Shown here piece after piece: positions 7,809 to 17,104 of a stretch of 64,000 nt of DNA. The translations under genes were made by a program, and so were the position numbers. The first letter of the stretch is position 1; each line of letters begins with the position of its first letter. The notes under the pieces were generated by a model, which was not told the DNA's origin, made no database searches, and saw nothing but the letters and a program-made list of their open reading frames with translations. Origin of the DNA: Sphingobacteriales bacterium (GTDB lineage Bacteria > Bacteroidota > Bacteroidia > Chitinophagales > Chitinophagaceae); the NCBI GenBank assembly GCA_016219985.1, contig JACRJO010000026.1, positions 1-64,000 on the forward strand. Direction: 5' to 3'.

Positions 7809-10199
7809 TTATTCTTCAAAATAGACTCTTTTAACCCGCTGGGAAACACCGGTCAGTATTTCATAAGGAATCGTATCCGCCCAACCTGCCAGTTGCTGTA
7901 CCGGCAGGTCCTTGCCAAATACGATCACTTCATCTCCTTCTTTTACCCCGGCAATCCCGGTCACATCCACCATAAACATATCCATGCACACGGTGCCGAT
8001 GACCGGCGCCAACTGCCCGTTGATCCATACCCTGCCCGCCCCGTTGCCCAGTCTCCGCGGATAGCCATCCGCATAGCCCAGCCGGATCGTGGCGATCACA
8101 GCATCCTGCTGTACCCGGCCCTTGCGGTTATAACTGACCGAATCACCGGCTTTAAGAAATTTTAGCTGGGCAATCGTGGATTTAAGCGTGGCTACTGTTT
8201 CAAGGGCCAGCTGACCGGAAACGGCGCTATCCACCCCGTAAAGCCCGATACCGAGTCGCACCATATCGAGCTGTAGTTCCGGGTGCCTGATCGCCGCAGC
8301 TGAGTTCGCGATATGTGTAAGAAATGGATAACAAAGCAGGGACTTCAGTTCCTGTACAGCTTTTCCGAATTTCTCAAACTGCTGTTTCGTAAATGAATCC
8401 TGTACCGCTTCTTCACTGGCAGCGAGGTGGGAGAAAACGGATTGAACATTGAAGGATGTTGTACCAAGCAGGTAATCCCCCAATGCCTTTATCTCTTCCG
8501 CGGCAAACCCCAGCCTGTTCATACCGGTTTCCACCTCAATATGCACGGGATATTGCGGGAGTCCTTCCTTCTGCAAAAAAAGATCAAAGGCCTTCATGAT
8601 CTCAAAGGAATAGAGTTCCGGTTCCAGGTTATGACTGACGATGGTATCAAAGGCATTTTCCTCCGGGTTCATCACCATCACCGGGAGACTGATCCCGGCT
8701 TTGCGGAGTTCCACCCCTTCATCCGCATAAGCCACACCTAAATAATCTACTTTATGATACTGGAGGATCCCCGCTATTTCAGCGCCGCCGCTGCCATAGG
8801 CAAAGGCCTTTACCATGGCCATCACTTTGGTAGCAGGGCGAAGAGCGGCCTGGTAGGCTTTGAGGTTATGGATGATCGCATTGAGATTGATCTCCAGTAC
8901 GGTCTGGTGGACTTTCTGTTCCAGTTGCTGAACAATCTGTTCAAACTGAAATACCCTTGCCCCCTTTACCAATATGGCCTCTTCCTTAAAAGCGGAGGAC
9001 CGGAATTGCTGCAGGAATTCAGCAGTTGAAGAATAAAGTTCCAGCCGGAAGTTCAAAGCGGGCTGCCGGCTGATGGCGGCCGAAATACGTTCCCCGATCC
9101 CGATCAGCCGGCTTACTCCATGTTTCTTCAGGGCCTCCAGCACCTGGCTGTACAACTGGTCATCCGGTATGGCGCTTTGCAAAAAATCAGAGAGTATCAC
9201 GGTCCGGGGTATGCCGGGGCTTTGTTGTACCAGGAAATTCAGGGCAATTTCCAGCGAACTCAGGTCCACGCTGTAACTGTCATTGATTACATTGCAGTGA
9301 TTGATTCCCTTCTTCAGTTCGAGCCGCATATCCACCGGTACGAGCTGCATCATCCTGCTGCGGATCGTATCCTCTTCATAGCCTAACTGCAGCATCAGTT
9401 GCCAGCAGGTAATGGCATTTGCTGCAGAAGCCTCATCCGTAAAAGGAATGTCAATACTTATTTCTTTGCCGGGATTACGGGGATCAAGGGCGGTAATGCG
9501 GGTACTGCTCCCCGACCGTTTTTTCTGTATCACCTGCAGGCTTTGCACTTCTTTCGCCTGCCTGAACAGGATCCTCTTCTCTTTCTCTTTTTGCTCCCGG
9601 GAACTGAATCCTTCGCTGTGCGCCTCCCCGATATTGGTAAAGACCCCGATGGTTGGCCGGATCATTTTCTCCAGCTTTTCCATTTCACCCGGGCGGGAAA
9701 TGCCGGCTTCAAAAATAGCCAGTGTATGATGGGGATTCATCTGCCAGATACTGAGAGGGACCCCAATCTGCGAGTTATAACTTTTGGGACTTCGCACAAT
9801 ATGGTACTCGGGGTGCAGCAACTGGTACAGCCATTCTTTAACGATGGTTTTGCCATTGCTCCCCGTGATACCGATTACCGGGATCGAAAACCGCCCCCGG
9901 TGATAAGCAGCCAGTTCCTGCAAGGCGGCAAGGGTATCTCTTACCCGGAGCAGATTCGCTTCGGGGTACAAATCCATATCCAGGTCCCGGCTGATCACGA
10001 AATTCCGGACCCCATTGCGGTATAAAACCGGGATGAAATCATGCCCGTCCCGGCGGAAACCGGGCAATGCAAAAAAAATGGAACTGGCGGGTGCAAGGAT
10101 TTTCCGGCTGTCGAGCAGCAGTTGCGTGACAGGCATATCCTGTACCAGCCGGGCATCGGCTTGAAGAATACGGGCTATATCACTGGTGCTGTAAACCAA
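7809..10199 (-). CDS. murF-alr: Bifunctional MurF ligase / alanine racemase
   Basis: A fused peptidoglycan-precursor enzyme. Residues ~1-425 are the MurF-like Mur ligase, which adds D-Ala-D-Ala to UDP-MurNAc-tripeptide; its ATP loop GITGSNGKT is at residues 110-118. Residues ~430-796 are a fold-type III alanine racemase with the PLP lysine in AMVKAFAYGSGG (Lys464) and the SVSYNRKGRV segment holding the second catalytic tyrosine. The fusion thus makes D-Ala and uses its dipeptide. The 796-residue length fits the fusion known in Bacteroidota. It lies between the terC-like gene (15-base gap) and lspA in the same direction. Confidence 0.95.
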   Translation of the reverse strand: MVYSTSDIARILQADARLVQDMPVTQLLLDSRKILAPASSIFFALPGFRRDGHDFIPVLYRNGVRNFVISRDLDMDLYPEANLLRVRDTLAALQELAAYHRGRFSIPVIGITGSNGKTIVKEWLYQLLHPEYHIVRSPKSYNSQIGVPLSIWQMNPHHTLAIFEAGISRPGEMEKLEKMIRPTIGVFTNIGEAHSEGFSSREQKEKEKRILFRQAKEVQSLQVIQKKRSGSSTRITALDPRNPGKEISIDIPFTDEASAANAITCWQLMLQLGYEEDTIRSRMMQLVPVDMRLELKKGINHCNVINDSYSVDLSSLEIALNFLVQQSPGIPRTVILSDFLQSAIPDDQLYSQVLEALKKHGVSRLIGIGERISAAISRQPALNFRLELYSSTAEFLQQFRSSAFKEEAILVKGARVFQFEQIVQQLEQKVHQTVLEINLNAIIHNLKAYQAALRPATKVMAMVKAFAYGSGGAEIAGILQYHKVDYLGVAYADEGVELRKAGISLPVMVMNPEENAFDTIVSHNLEPELYSFEIMKAFDLFLQKEGLPQYPVHIEVETGMNRLGFAAEEIKALGDYLLGTTSFNVQSVFSHLAASEEAVQDSFTKQQFEKFGKAVQELKSLLCYPFLTHIANSAAAIRHPELQLDMVRLGIGLYGVDSAVSGQLALETVATLKSTIAQLKFLKAGDSVSYNRKGRVQQDAVIATIRLGYADGYPRRLGNGAGRVWINGQLAPVIGTVCMDMFMVDVTGIAGVKEGDEVIVFGKDLPVQQLAGWADTIPYEILTGVSQRVKRVYFEE

Positions 10200-10213
10200 G
10201 GTTAATTAATAAA

Positions 10214-11182
10214 TCAGGAGATGCTTTTATCGTTGATATCCGGGGGTACTCCTTTCCTGTTCACGAAGATCGAGTAAAATACAGATCCGCTGATACAAAC
10301 CATGATCACGCCGAGCGAAATGAAGACCTGCACCTGCTTGTCCACCCATTGATTGATCCAGTGCTCGGCCAGCATTTTGACCCCGATAAACACCAGCACA
10401 ACCGCAATGCCCTGCTGCAGGTAATCGAATTTGGTAACCGCTCCCCGGAGCAGGAAAAAAAGTGAACGCAATCCTAATACGGCAAAAATATTGGAGGTAT
10501 AGATGACCAGCCGGTCACGTGAAATGCCCATTACTGCCGGTATGGAATCCAGGGCAAAGACCAGGTCGATGGCCGCCAGCATGATCACTACGACAAATAA
10601 GGTAGTGTATAAAGGTCTTCCGTTCTCCCTGACCATAAACTGCCCATTGCCATCATGCGGCGCCAGGGGCAGGAATTTTTTCATAAACAGGTAGACCTTG
10701 CTGTCCTGCGGGTTGAATTCCTCTTCGTCGCTGGCGGTAAACATTTTATATCCTGTATACATGAGGAAGGCCCCGAACAGGTAGAGTATCCAGTGAAACC
10801 GTTCCACCAGGGCCACCCCTACGGTGATAAAGATGACCCGGAATACAATGGCCATCAGGATCCCGATCAGCAGGACCCGGCCATAGTTTTTTTCTTTTAC
10901 CGAGAAAGCGGAGAAAATCAGGATGAACACGAAAATATTGTCAATACTCAGGCTCCATTCCATCAGGTAGGCGCTCAGGTACTCCAGGGCCAGCCGTTGT
11001 CCTTTTTCAATCCATACAAAGACAAAGAAAGCCAGGGCCAGTCCCACCCAGAAAAAGGTCTGGAGCAGGGCCTGTTTGATGCTCACGGTCTGCCCCTTCT
11101 TGCTCAGCAGCCCCAGGTCAAAAACAAGCGCTACCACCAGCACTATGCCAAATACGAGATAGGTGATCTGATCAACTGTCAT
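10214..11182 (-). CDS. TerC/Alx-family integral membrane protein
   Basis: 322 residues from ATG 11182 (MTVDQITYLVFGIVL). An in-frame start at 11257 would run back over the gldG stop, so the shorter form is chosen. About eight or nine hydrophobic segments are visible, with the TerC-family acidic motifs in membrane helices: EWSLSIDNIFVFILIFSAF and AIDLVFALDSIPAVMGIS. TerC/Alx proteins export divalent metal, chiefly manganese, and are linked to tellurite or alkaline-pH phenotypes in other bacteria; the actual substrate here is an inference. It sits between gldG and murF-alr on the same strand, 32 bases after gldG. Confidence 0.9.
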   Translation of the reverse strand: MTVDQITYLVFGIVLVVALVFDLGLLSKKGQTVSIKQALLQTFFWVGLALAFFVFVWIEKGQRLALEYLSAYLMEWSLSIDNIFVFILIFSAFSVKEKNYGRVLLIGILMAIVFRVIFITVGVALVERFHWILYLFGAFLMYTGYKMFTASDEEEFNPQDSKVYLFMKKFLPLAPHDGNGQFMVRENGRPLYTTLFVVVIMLAAIDLVFALDSIPAVMGISRDRLVIYTSNIFAVLGLRSLFFLLRGAVTKFDYLQQGIAVVLVFIGVKMLAEHWINQWVDKQVQVFISLGVIMVCISGSVFYSIFVNRKGVPPDINDKSIS

Positions 11183-11214
11183 TACGATAGGTATGATGTA
11201 TAAATTGAAATCCG

Positions 11215-12948
11215 CTAAGCCGCATATTTCTTTTTCCTGATCTGCTGGTAAACCCAACCGGACAGGATAACCAGTAATACCGGTAAGGCAATATTGAAAA
11301 ACTGCCAGGTGCTTCTTTGTTCTTTTACCTTCTGGGAATCCAGCAGCCGCAGGACAATATCTTTATTCCGGGTTTCGCTGATCGCAGGATTATTCACCAG
11401 GTACTCCACGCAGTTGAGCAGGAAGTCGCGGTTAGCTGCCGGCAGGAAGGTCTTTGCATAAGGGGTCTCCTTCAGGTATTCAGTATAGGTGTACTTGTTC
11501 CAGCCCATGGGTATGGGACCGGAGTCAGGCAATACATCATTTAATACAATGTCCCCGTCTGCCACCACGATCATTTTGTTTTCACCGGAAGCGGGCAGGA
11601 AATTTTCACCGGCGGCCGCGAGGCTGTCCTGCTGCGCCTTGCCCAGCCTGTTCCGGAATACAGAGGTGAATCTTCCTTCCAGCAGCAGGGCGGCAGTTAT
11701 GGCATTGCGGTTGAATTTACTGTCTTCCGGCACATTCTTATTTTCATTGAGGCTGATCAGGGCCGGCGTACTGATGATCCTTGAGTTGGGGGAAGTAAGG
11801 AGCAGCGGAGTCTTCTTTATATCCTTCACAGCAATCGTGTCCACCGAATTCACAAACCGGCCGGCCACATACCCGATATTCTTACTCACGTTATTGCCGG
11901 TGGAGACCAGGAAGGGAAAATAATTCCAGTGCAGGAAGTCCAGTTGCGGGTTGTCAATGGTACCGCCCACCACGATCGGTATCAGGTCACACTGCAGGTC
12001 CATCACGAGGTCTGTATTGATCCGGGCCCCGTACCGGAATAACTGGTCGGTTAGGTTCAACCCCCTGTCATACGCCACAGTCTCGCCCTTTGCCTTCCCC
12101 TGCAGGCTGTCCTGCTCGGCGATCAGGTTGTCGATAAAGAGCAGGAGTTTGCCCCCCCGCATCAGGTACTGATCGAGTTTTAATTTTACTTCTTCCGAAA
12201 AAGGTTTCGTGGGTTTTACGATCATCAGGATATCTGCTTCCCCGGGAATGGGTTTCGTGGTAATATCAATGGGGCCAAACCGGTAATCACGGGTAAGGGT
12301 CTGCTCCAGGTCCATCACGCGGTAATCGGTTGGCTCCCCGTTGCCCACCGCATAGGCGATGGCCGGCTTTCGCCGGGCGGTGAGTTTATCCAGTGTTTTG
12401 GCAAACTGGTATTCCATCAGGGCCTCTGCACTGTTGATCTCGTTCTGGGAAATATTATTGCTCGCGCCGGGATAAAGATTCACCAGCATTTCCTGTCCCT
12501 TGTACCGGAGCAGGGCCACCGGGAAAATGATATTGCTGCTTTCGCCCGCCTTTTTTGTGACCGTAAGGTTGATGGGTACGGCGCCGAGCTTCACCAATGA
12601 ATCGCCCCAGGGCCGGCCATCTGGCATCTCGTCTGCCGGGGACAGGAAGCGGTACTGGATCTTCGACCCGTTCCGGTCCTTCAGCAATTGTAAAAAATCA
12701 TCCGTGGTATTGGCCAGTTTCTTAAACCCGGCAGGGAAATCGCCTTTCAGGAACACATCGATCTGCACGGTTTCATCGAGTTGCCCCAGCAGGTCGCGGG
12801 TGGCTTTGCTGAGGGTATATCTTTTTTCTTTGGTGAGGTCAAAACGGCCATGTATAACCGATGCGAGGTAGTTCACCACGAACAATACCAGCAGCAGCAG
12901 CAACCACCAGAACTTTGAGGCCATTATTTTTCCAGCCAGTCTTTTCAT
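11215..12948 (-). CDS. gldG: Gliding-motility ABC transporter component GldG
   Basis: 577 residues with an N-terminal anchor (WWLLLLLVLFVVNYLASV), a large extracytoplasmic part of the GldG/ABC-type auxiliary domain (e.g. TKPFSEEVKLKLDQYLMRGG, LLLFIDNLIAEQDS) and a C-terminal membrane helix before KKKYAA. GldG works with GldF and the ATPase GldA in an ABC complex that was tied genetically to flavobacterial gliding, although some gliders lack it. It begins one base after the gldF stop, so the pair is co-translated or nearly so. No gldA ATPase is adjacent; it must be elsewhere if the complex is functional. Confidence 0.93.
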   Translation of the reverse strand: MKRLAGKIMASKFWWLLLLLVLFVVNYLASVIHGRFDLTKEKRYTLSKATRDLLGQLDETVQIDVFLKGDFPAGFKKLANTTDDFLQLLKDRNGSKIQYRFLSPADEMPDGRPWGDSLVKLGAVPINLTVTKKAGESSNIIFPVALLRYKGQEMLVNLYPGASNNISQNEINSAEALMEYQFAKTLDKLTARRKPAIAYAVGNGEPTDYRVMDLEQTLTRDYRFGPIDITTKPIPGEADILMIVKPTKPFSEEVKLKLDQYLMRGGKLLLFIDNLIAEQDSLQGKAKGETVAYDRGLNLTDQLFRYGARINTDLVMDLQCDLIPIVVGGTIDNPQLDFLHWNYFPFLVSTGNNVSKNIGYVAGRFVNSVDTIAVKDIKKTPLLLTSPNSRIISTPALISLNENKNVPEDSKFNRNAITAALLLEGRFTSVFRNRLGKAQQDSLAAAGENFLPASGENKMIVVADGDIVLNDVLPDSGPIPMGWNKYTYTEYLKETPYAKTFLPAANRDFLLNCVEYLVNNPAISETRNKDIVLRLLDSQKVKEQRSTWQFFNIALPVLLVILSGWVYQQIRKKKYAA

Positions 12949-12949
12949 A

Positions 12950-13681
12950 TTATCGCTTCAGGAGGTTTCGGTTAGTAATGGCAAAGAACAGGCAGATCAC
13001 GCTGAGAAAATACACGAGATCCCGGGTATCGATCAGTCCCCGGCTGATGCTGCGGTAATGAAAATCGATCCCGATCATTTCCACATAGTAATCAGGGCCA
13101 TTGGCCAGGGCCGGGATTTTACTGATGGCGCTGAACCCGTAATAGATCAGGGCGCAACCAATCAGGCCGGCGATAAAGGCCACCACCGCATTATTGGTAA
13201 AACTGCTGCAGCAGACGCTGATCGCGGTAAATACCGCGGCCAGGAAAAACAAGCCGGTGTACGAACCAATCGTGGCGCCCATGTCGAGCCCTTCGCCGGA
13301 AGACAAACGCTGTATGGAGAAAATATAAATCAGGGTGGGCAGCAGGGCCACGAGGACAACGACCAGGCTGCCCAGGTATTTACCGCCGATGATCTGCCCG
13401 CGGGTCAGGGGTCTTGTTTGCAGGATCTCATAGGTACCGGTCCTGAATTCCTCGGCAAAACTGCGCATGGTGATGGCCGGGATCAGCAACAGGAGGATCC
13501 AGGGCGCTAACTGGAAAAAACGGTCCAGGGTGGCATACCCAAAATCGAGAATATTATCTTCAAAGACAAACAGCACGAGGCCGTTGACCAGGAGGAAAAC
13601 AATAATCGCGATGTAACCGGTGAGGCTACTGAAAAACTGACGGAGTTCCTTTTTACATACAGACCACATAGGCTTGGACAA
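12950..13681 (-). CDS. gldF: Gliding-motility ABC transporter permease GldF
   Basis: 243 residues with six predicted membrane helices (GYIAIIVFLLVNGLVLF, WILLLLIPAITM, YLGSLVVVLVALLPTLIYIF, GLFFLAAVFTAISVCC, AVVAFIAGLIGCALIYYGF, LVYFLSVICLFFAIT), the ABC-2-type permease pattern, including the typical MRSFAEEFRTGTYEILQTRP loop before helix 3. The ATG at 13681 is the only reasonable start. First gene of the minus-strand run gldF-gldG-terC-murF/alr-lspA; spacing in the run is 1 to about 41 bases, consistent with one transcript. Confidence 0.93.
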   Translation of the reverse strand: MSKPMWSVCKKELRQFFSSLTGYIAIIVFLLVNGLVLFVFEDNILDFGYATLDRFFQLAPWILLLLIPAITMRSFAEEFRTGTYEILQTRPLTRGQIIGGKYLGSLVVVLVALLPTLIYIFSIQRLSSGEGLDMGATIGSYTGLFFLAAVFTAISVCCSSFTNNAVVAFIAGLIGCALIYYGFSAISKIPALANGPDYYVEMIGIDFHYRSISRGLIDTRDLVYFLSVICLFFAITNRNLLKR

Positions 13682-13794
13682 TGATGCAAAATAAGCTAAA
13701 GCGGGTGAATTCCGGACGCCGGCGCCTGTTCCGGCAATAAAAAAATCCCTCCGGAGAAGGATTTGTATAACCCGTTCAGGTATTTAATAAATAA

Positions 13795-14148
13795 TTATAC
13801 GGCAAAACTCTCCCCGCAACCGCAGGTCCGGCTGGCATTGGGATTGCTGAAATAAAATCCCTTCCCGTTCAGTCCGTCGGAAAAATCAAGGGTGGTATTC
13901 ACTAAGTAGAGAAAACTTTTCAGGTCGGTCACTACTTTCACGCCATTGTCTTCGAAAGACTGGTCCATGGGTTTTTGCTCGTTATCAAAATCCAGTTTGT
14001 AACTGAGGCCCGAACAACCACCGCCCACCACGCTGACCCGGAGAAAATAAGAAGGGTCCCCGGCCACACCGGCATCGGCGAGGAGCTGCTGCACTTTGGC
14101 TTTGGCCTTGTCACTGACGTAAATGGCATTATCTGTTGCTATGCTCAT
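13795..14148 (-). CDS. iscA: HesB/IscA-family iron-sulfur carrier
   Basis: A 117-residue A-type carrier that accepts Fe-S clusters from IscU and delivers them to apoproteins. The three ligand cysteines are present: Cys45 in GGGCSGLSY and Cys109/Cys111 in the C-terminal RTCGCGESFAV. It is the last gene of an iscS-iscU-iscA series on the minus strand, but separated from iscU by a 88-base palindromic repeat region rather than tightly coupled. Assignment between IscA, ErpA and SufA cannot be made from sequence alone; position favours IscA. Confidence 0.92.
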   Translation of the reverse strand: MSIATDNAIYVSDKAKAKVQQLLADAGVAGDPSYFLRVSVVGGGCSGLSYKLDFDNEQKPMDQSFEDNGVKVVTDLKSFLYLVNTTLDFSDGLNGKGFYFSNPNASRTCGCGESFAV

Positions 14149-14162
14149 ATTCTATAAGCTTT

Positions 14163-14230
14163 GAGTGCCGAGTTTCGAGTTTCGAGCTAACAGCCGGTAC
14201 CGGCTCGTAACTCATAGCTCGCTGCTCGCA
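14163..14230. repeat. Heptad-periodic palindromic element between iscU and iscA
   Basis: The left arm reads as heptads GAGTGCC GAGTTTC GAG(TTTC GAGCTAA); the centre is CAGCCGGTACCGGCTCG; the right arm carries the complementary heptads (AACTCAT, AGCTCGC, TGCTCGC, AACT). It can fold into a long imperfect hairpin. The same GAGTTNN heptads occur inside ileS (26566-26597). Confidence 0.7.
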
Positions 14231-14236
14231 ACTTTC

Positions 14237-14656
14237 TTAGTGAATAACGCTTTCATCAAACTTCAGTTCCTCCAGCCCGTTTTTTACCCGGTAATCATTG
14301 ATCGCTGCTTTGATGGCATCTTCGGCCAGTACGGAGCAGTGGATTTTTACCGGGGGGAGGTTCAGTTCTTCCACGATGGCCATGTTGTCGATCTTCACCG
14401 CTTCGTCCACGGACTTGCCTTTCAGCCATTCGGTGGCGAGGGAAGAGGATGCGATAGCAGAACCACAGCCAAAGGTTTTAAATTTGGCATCTTTGATTAT
14501 ACCGGTCGCATCATCCACTTCGATCTGGAGACGCATGACGTCGCCGCATTCCGGCGCTCCCACGAGGCCTGTGCCTACATTGGTTTTGCTTTTATCCAGG
14601 GTGCCCACGTTTTTGGGGTTCTGGTAGTGATCGATTACTTTTTCGCTGTATGCCAT
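14237..14656 (-). CDS. iscU: Iron-sulfur cluster assembly scaffold IscU
   Basis: 139 residues. IscU holds the nascent [2Fe-2S] cluster assembled with sulfur from IscS. The three scaffold cysteines are Cys37 (GAPECGDVM), Cys64 (TFGCGSAIASSS) and Cys107 (PPVKIHCSVLAEDAI), with the neighbouring His106 also conserved. The LPPVK sequence that Hsp70-type chaperones (HscA) recognise is present, but no hscA/hscB is adjacent. It lies about 107 bases downstream of iscS, with a palindromic repeat in the gap. Confidence 0.96.
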   Translation of the reverse strand: MAYSEKVIDHYQNPKNVGTLDKSKTNVGTGLVGAPECGDVMRLQIEVDDATGIIKDAKFKTFGCGSAIASSSLATEWLKGKSVDEAVKIDNMAIVEELNLPPVKIHCSVLAEDAIKAAINDYRVKNGLEELKFDESVIH

Positions 14657-14673
14657 TGGTTAATGTTTTTATT

Positions 14674-14760
14674 GTTTACAAGTTGAAAGGTTAACAGGTC
14701 TGCCGGTCAGGCAGGTTGATAGTTGGTGACGGGTCCCTGTTAACTTTTCAACCCGTCAAC
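14674..14760. repeat. GTTGACAGG-type palindromic element, copy 1
   Basis: GTTTACAAGTTGAAAGG...TTAACAGG on the left and CCCTGTTAACTTTTCAACCCGTCAAC on the right form a long imperfect inverted repeat between iscS and iscU. A related copy lies at 60978-61055. Confidence 0.7.
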
Positions 14761-14763
14761 TCC

Positions 14764-15981
14764 CTAGTGGTGCGCCCATTCAATCGTGTTCATATCAATG
14801 CCTTCCTTGTACATCTCCCAAAGCGGGCTCATTTCCCTTAATTTATTTACCGTATTTGTTACTTGTTCGATGGTATAATCAATTTGCTCTTCGGTAGTGA
14901 ACCGGCCCAGTCCGAAACGCAGGGAACTGTGTGCCAGGTCATCCCCGAGACCCAGCGCCTTCAGCACATAGGAGGGTTCGAGGGAGGCGGAGGTACAGGC
15001 CGAGCCGGAAGAAACCGCAATGTTCTTATTAAAGCCCATCATGAGCCCTTCTCCCTCCACGTATTTAAAGTAGATATTGGTAACATGGGGCAGTTTATGA
15101 GCAATATCGCCGTTCAGGTAAGACTCTTCGATTTTCAACAATGCATTTTGCAGTTTATCGCGAAGCTGGCTTACTCTCTTTGTTTCTTCTTCCATCTCGT
15201 TCAGGCAGATCTCACAGGCTTTACCGAATCCTACGATACCCGGTACATTCAGGGTCCCGCTGCGCATCCCTCTTTCGTGCCCGCCCCCGTCAATCTGGGC
15301 AGTCACTTTTACCCGGGGATTCTTACGGCGCACATATAATGCCCCGACGCCTTTGGGCCCGTACATTTTGTGCGCAGAGAATGCCAGCAGGTCAATGCCG
15401 TCTTTATTGACATCCACGGGTATCTTACCCACTGCCTGAGTGGCATCGCTGAACAGGAGGACGCCGTGCCGGCGGGCAATAGCGCTGATCTCCTTCATCG
15501 GCATGATCGTGCCGATTTCGTTATTGGCGTACATAATGGCGATCAGGATCGTATTGGGTTTGATCGCGGCTTCGAGTTCGGCCAGGTCGATCAGTCCGTT
15601 ATCCTTTACTTTCAGGTATGTGACTTCCCCGCCTTCTTTTTCAACGTGCTTGCAGGTATCCAGCACGGCTTTGTGCTCGATATTGCAGGTGATGATATGA
15701 TTGCCCTTGCTGGCATACATTTCAAAGACCCCCTTGATGGCGAGGTTATCGCCCTCCGTGGCGCCGGATGTAAAAATGATTTCTTTCGGATCGGCGCCGA
15801 TCAGTTTGGCCACCTGCTCCCGGGCATAATCCACGGCCTCCTCCGCCTGCCAGCCAAAAGGATGGTTACGGCTGGCAGCGTTTCCGAAATTATTAGTAAA
15901 ATAGGGAATCATGGCCTCCACGACACGGGGGTCGCAGGGGGTCGTGGCATTGTGGTCCAAATAAATGGGAAATTGCAGCAT
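14764..15981 (-). CDS. iscS: Cysteine desulfurase IscS
   Basis: A 405-residue PLP enzyme that converts cysteine to alanine and passes the persulfide sulfur to IscU. Seen in the sequence: [11 protein letters not shown] at the start, the PLP lysine Lys205 in [26 protein letters not shown], and the mobile-loop catalytic cysteine Cys329 in [16 protein letters not shown]. The loop and length match group I (IscS/NifS) rather than SufS. First gene of the operon; a TAATTTTG promoter box lies 34 bases upstream of the ATG. No iscR is adjacent. Confidence 0.96.
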   Translation of the reverse strand: MLQFPIYLDHNATTPCDPRVVEAMIPYFTNNFGNAASRNHPFGWQAEEAVDYAREQVAKLIGADPKEIIFTSGATEGDNLAIKGVFEMYASKGNHIITCNIEHKAVLDTCKHVEKEGGEVTYLKVKDNGLIDLAELEAAIKPNTILIAIMYANNEIGTIMPMKEISAIARRHGVLLFSDATQAVGKIPVDVNKDGIDLLAFSAHKMYGPKGVGALYVRRKNPRVKVTAQIDGGGHERGMRSGTLNVPGIVGFGKACEICLNEMEEETKRVSQLRDKLQNALLKIEESYLNGDIAHKLPHVTNIYFKYVEGEGLMMGFNKNIAVSSGSACTSASLEPSYVLKALGLGDDLAHSSLRFGLGRFTTEEQIDYTIEQVTNTVNKLREMSPLWEMYKEGIDMNTIEWAHH

Positions 15982-16014
15982 AAATTAATTAATCGTTGTT
16001 CGTTTCAATAAACA

Positions 16015-16022
16015 CAAAATTA
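16015..16022 (-). promoter_or_regulatory. Probable -7 box of the iscS operon
   Basis: On the minus strand this reads TAATTTTG, a full match to TAnnTTTG, 34 bases before the iscS ATG. No clear -33 box at the usual distance. Confidence 0.5.
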
Positions 16023-16117
16023 CTTCAAAAGGGGCTAAAAGAGAGGGGTAATTTGGCCAGATCCATTGAATTTACCGAATTCGAAAAGAGCTAATTTTAC
16101 ATTTATAACCCTTTATT

Positions 16118-16519
16118 ATGCAAAAGATTGAACATATCGGTATTGCCGTGAAAAGCCTGGAAGCGGCTGTCCCGGTATATGAAAAACTCCTGGGCACCCC
16201 CTGTTATAAAACCGAAACGGTGGAAAGCGAAAAAGTAAACACCGCTTTTTTCCAAAATGGCCCCAACAAAGTGGAGCTGCTGGAAAGCAGCGACCCCGAC
16301 GGGGTGATCACGAAATTCATTGATAAAAAGGGAGAAGGGCTGCACCATGTGGCTTTTGCCGTGGACGATATCGAAGCCGAAATGAAAAGGTTACAGGAGG
16401 AAGGGTTTATTCTGCTCCAGGAAAAGCCCAAGGCCGGGGCCGACAACAAATGGGTTTGCTTCCTGCACCCCAGGCATACCCATGGGCTACTGATTGAACT
16501 TTGCAGTGAACGGAAATAA
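16118..16519 (+). CDS. mce: Methylmalonyl-CoA epimerase
   Basis: 133 residues of the glyoxalase/VOC fold with two beta-alpha-beta-beta-beta modules, HIGIAVKSLEAAVPVYEKLLG and LHHVAFAVDDIEAEMKRL. It interconverts (R)- and (S)-methylmalonyl-CoA between propionyl-CoA carboxylase and methylmalonyl-CoA mutase. Metal ligands His (HIGIAV), His (HHVAF) and the C-terminal Glu in LLIELCSERK are visible. Start ATG 16118 follows an A/T-rich leader with a near-consensus TAATTTTA box at about 16091. It is convergent with the lipoprotein gene ending at 16531; no methylmalonyl-CoA mutase is nearby. Confidence 0.93.
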   Translation: MQKIEHIGIAVKSLEAAVPVYEKLLGTPCYKTETVESEKVNTAFFQNGPNKVELLESSDPDGVITKFIDKKGEGLHHVAFAVDDIEAEMKRLQEEGFILLQEKPKAGADNKWVCFLHPRHTHGLLIELCSERK

Positions 16520-16530
16520 AAAAACAGGGA

Positions 16531-17082
16531 TTAGTCCTGCTTGTCGATCTCTTTCTGGATTGTATTCGGCCGCATCTTCATGTGGTATTTTTCGGCAAAA
16601 CTGGTCTGGGCATTGTGCAATTGTTTGTCCAGCACCTCCTCTTCCCTCTTTACCTGGTCCGTAATATCGAGGATCTCCCGGGAGCCCTCTTCGGTATCAT
16701 CGCCTCCCTGCTGCCGGATGGCGAGGATTCGTTTATAACTCTCGTCAAACAGTTTTTTGTAAAAGCTGAAGGAGCGAACGGCCGCATCCCGGAAGGCGGA
16801 ATCTTCCCGGTATGGGGGCATTCCTTTAATCTCGTCTATCGCCCGGGAAGCATCGGCTGCGCAGGTATCCAGCATTCCATAGGCTGAATCCACATAATCC
16901 CCGGCCACGCGCCCCAGGGCGATGATATTCTTGATCAGGCGGGTCTGGCGGCTGATGATATAGTCATTGTAGTCGGCAGGTGTTTTGTAGGTAATCCCAT
17001 TCCTGCCCTTCACTGGCTGTTTGCAGGCAAAAAGGAACAGGATTCCCGGTAACAGGAGAGCGGCCCGTAGGAGCTGGCGCAT
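16531..17082 (-). CDS. Hypothetical lipoprotein after rnc
   Basis: 183 residues from ATG 17082, which directly opens the signal sequence MRQLLRAALLLPGILFLFAC; the in-frame upstream extension to 17154 overlaps the rnc stop and is not used. The lipobox FLFAC places the mature Cys at about residue 20. The rest is helical and highly charged, with a likely coiled coil near the end (DITDQVKREEEVLDKQLHN). No known domain recognised. It follows rnc by 22 bases, so it is probably in the acpP-fabF-rnc transcript. Function unknown. Confidence 0.8.
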   Translation of the reverse strand: MRQLLRAALLLPGILFLFACKQPVKGRNGITYKTPADYNDYIISRQTRLIKNIIALGRVAGDYVDSAYGMLDTCAADASRAIDEIKGMPPYREDSAFRDAAVRSFSFYKKLFDESYKRILAIRQQGGDDTEEGSREILDITDQVKREEEVLDKQLHNAQTSFAEKYHMKMRPNTIQKEIDKQD

Positions 17083-17104
17083 AGACTTGGTATTTAGAAT
17101 ACAG

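Noticed and set aside
9399..10025. Antisense frame over murF-alr
   Set aside because: Overlaps the MurF P-loop region of a well-supported gene; no domain.
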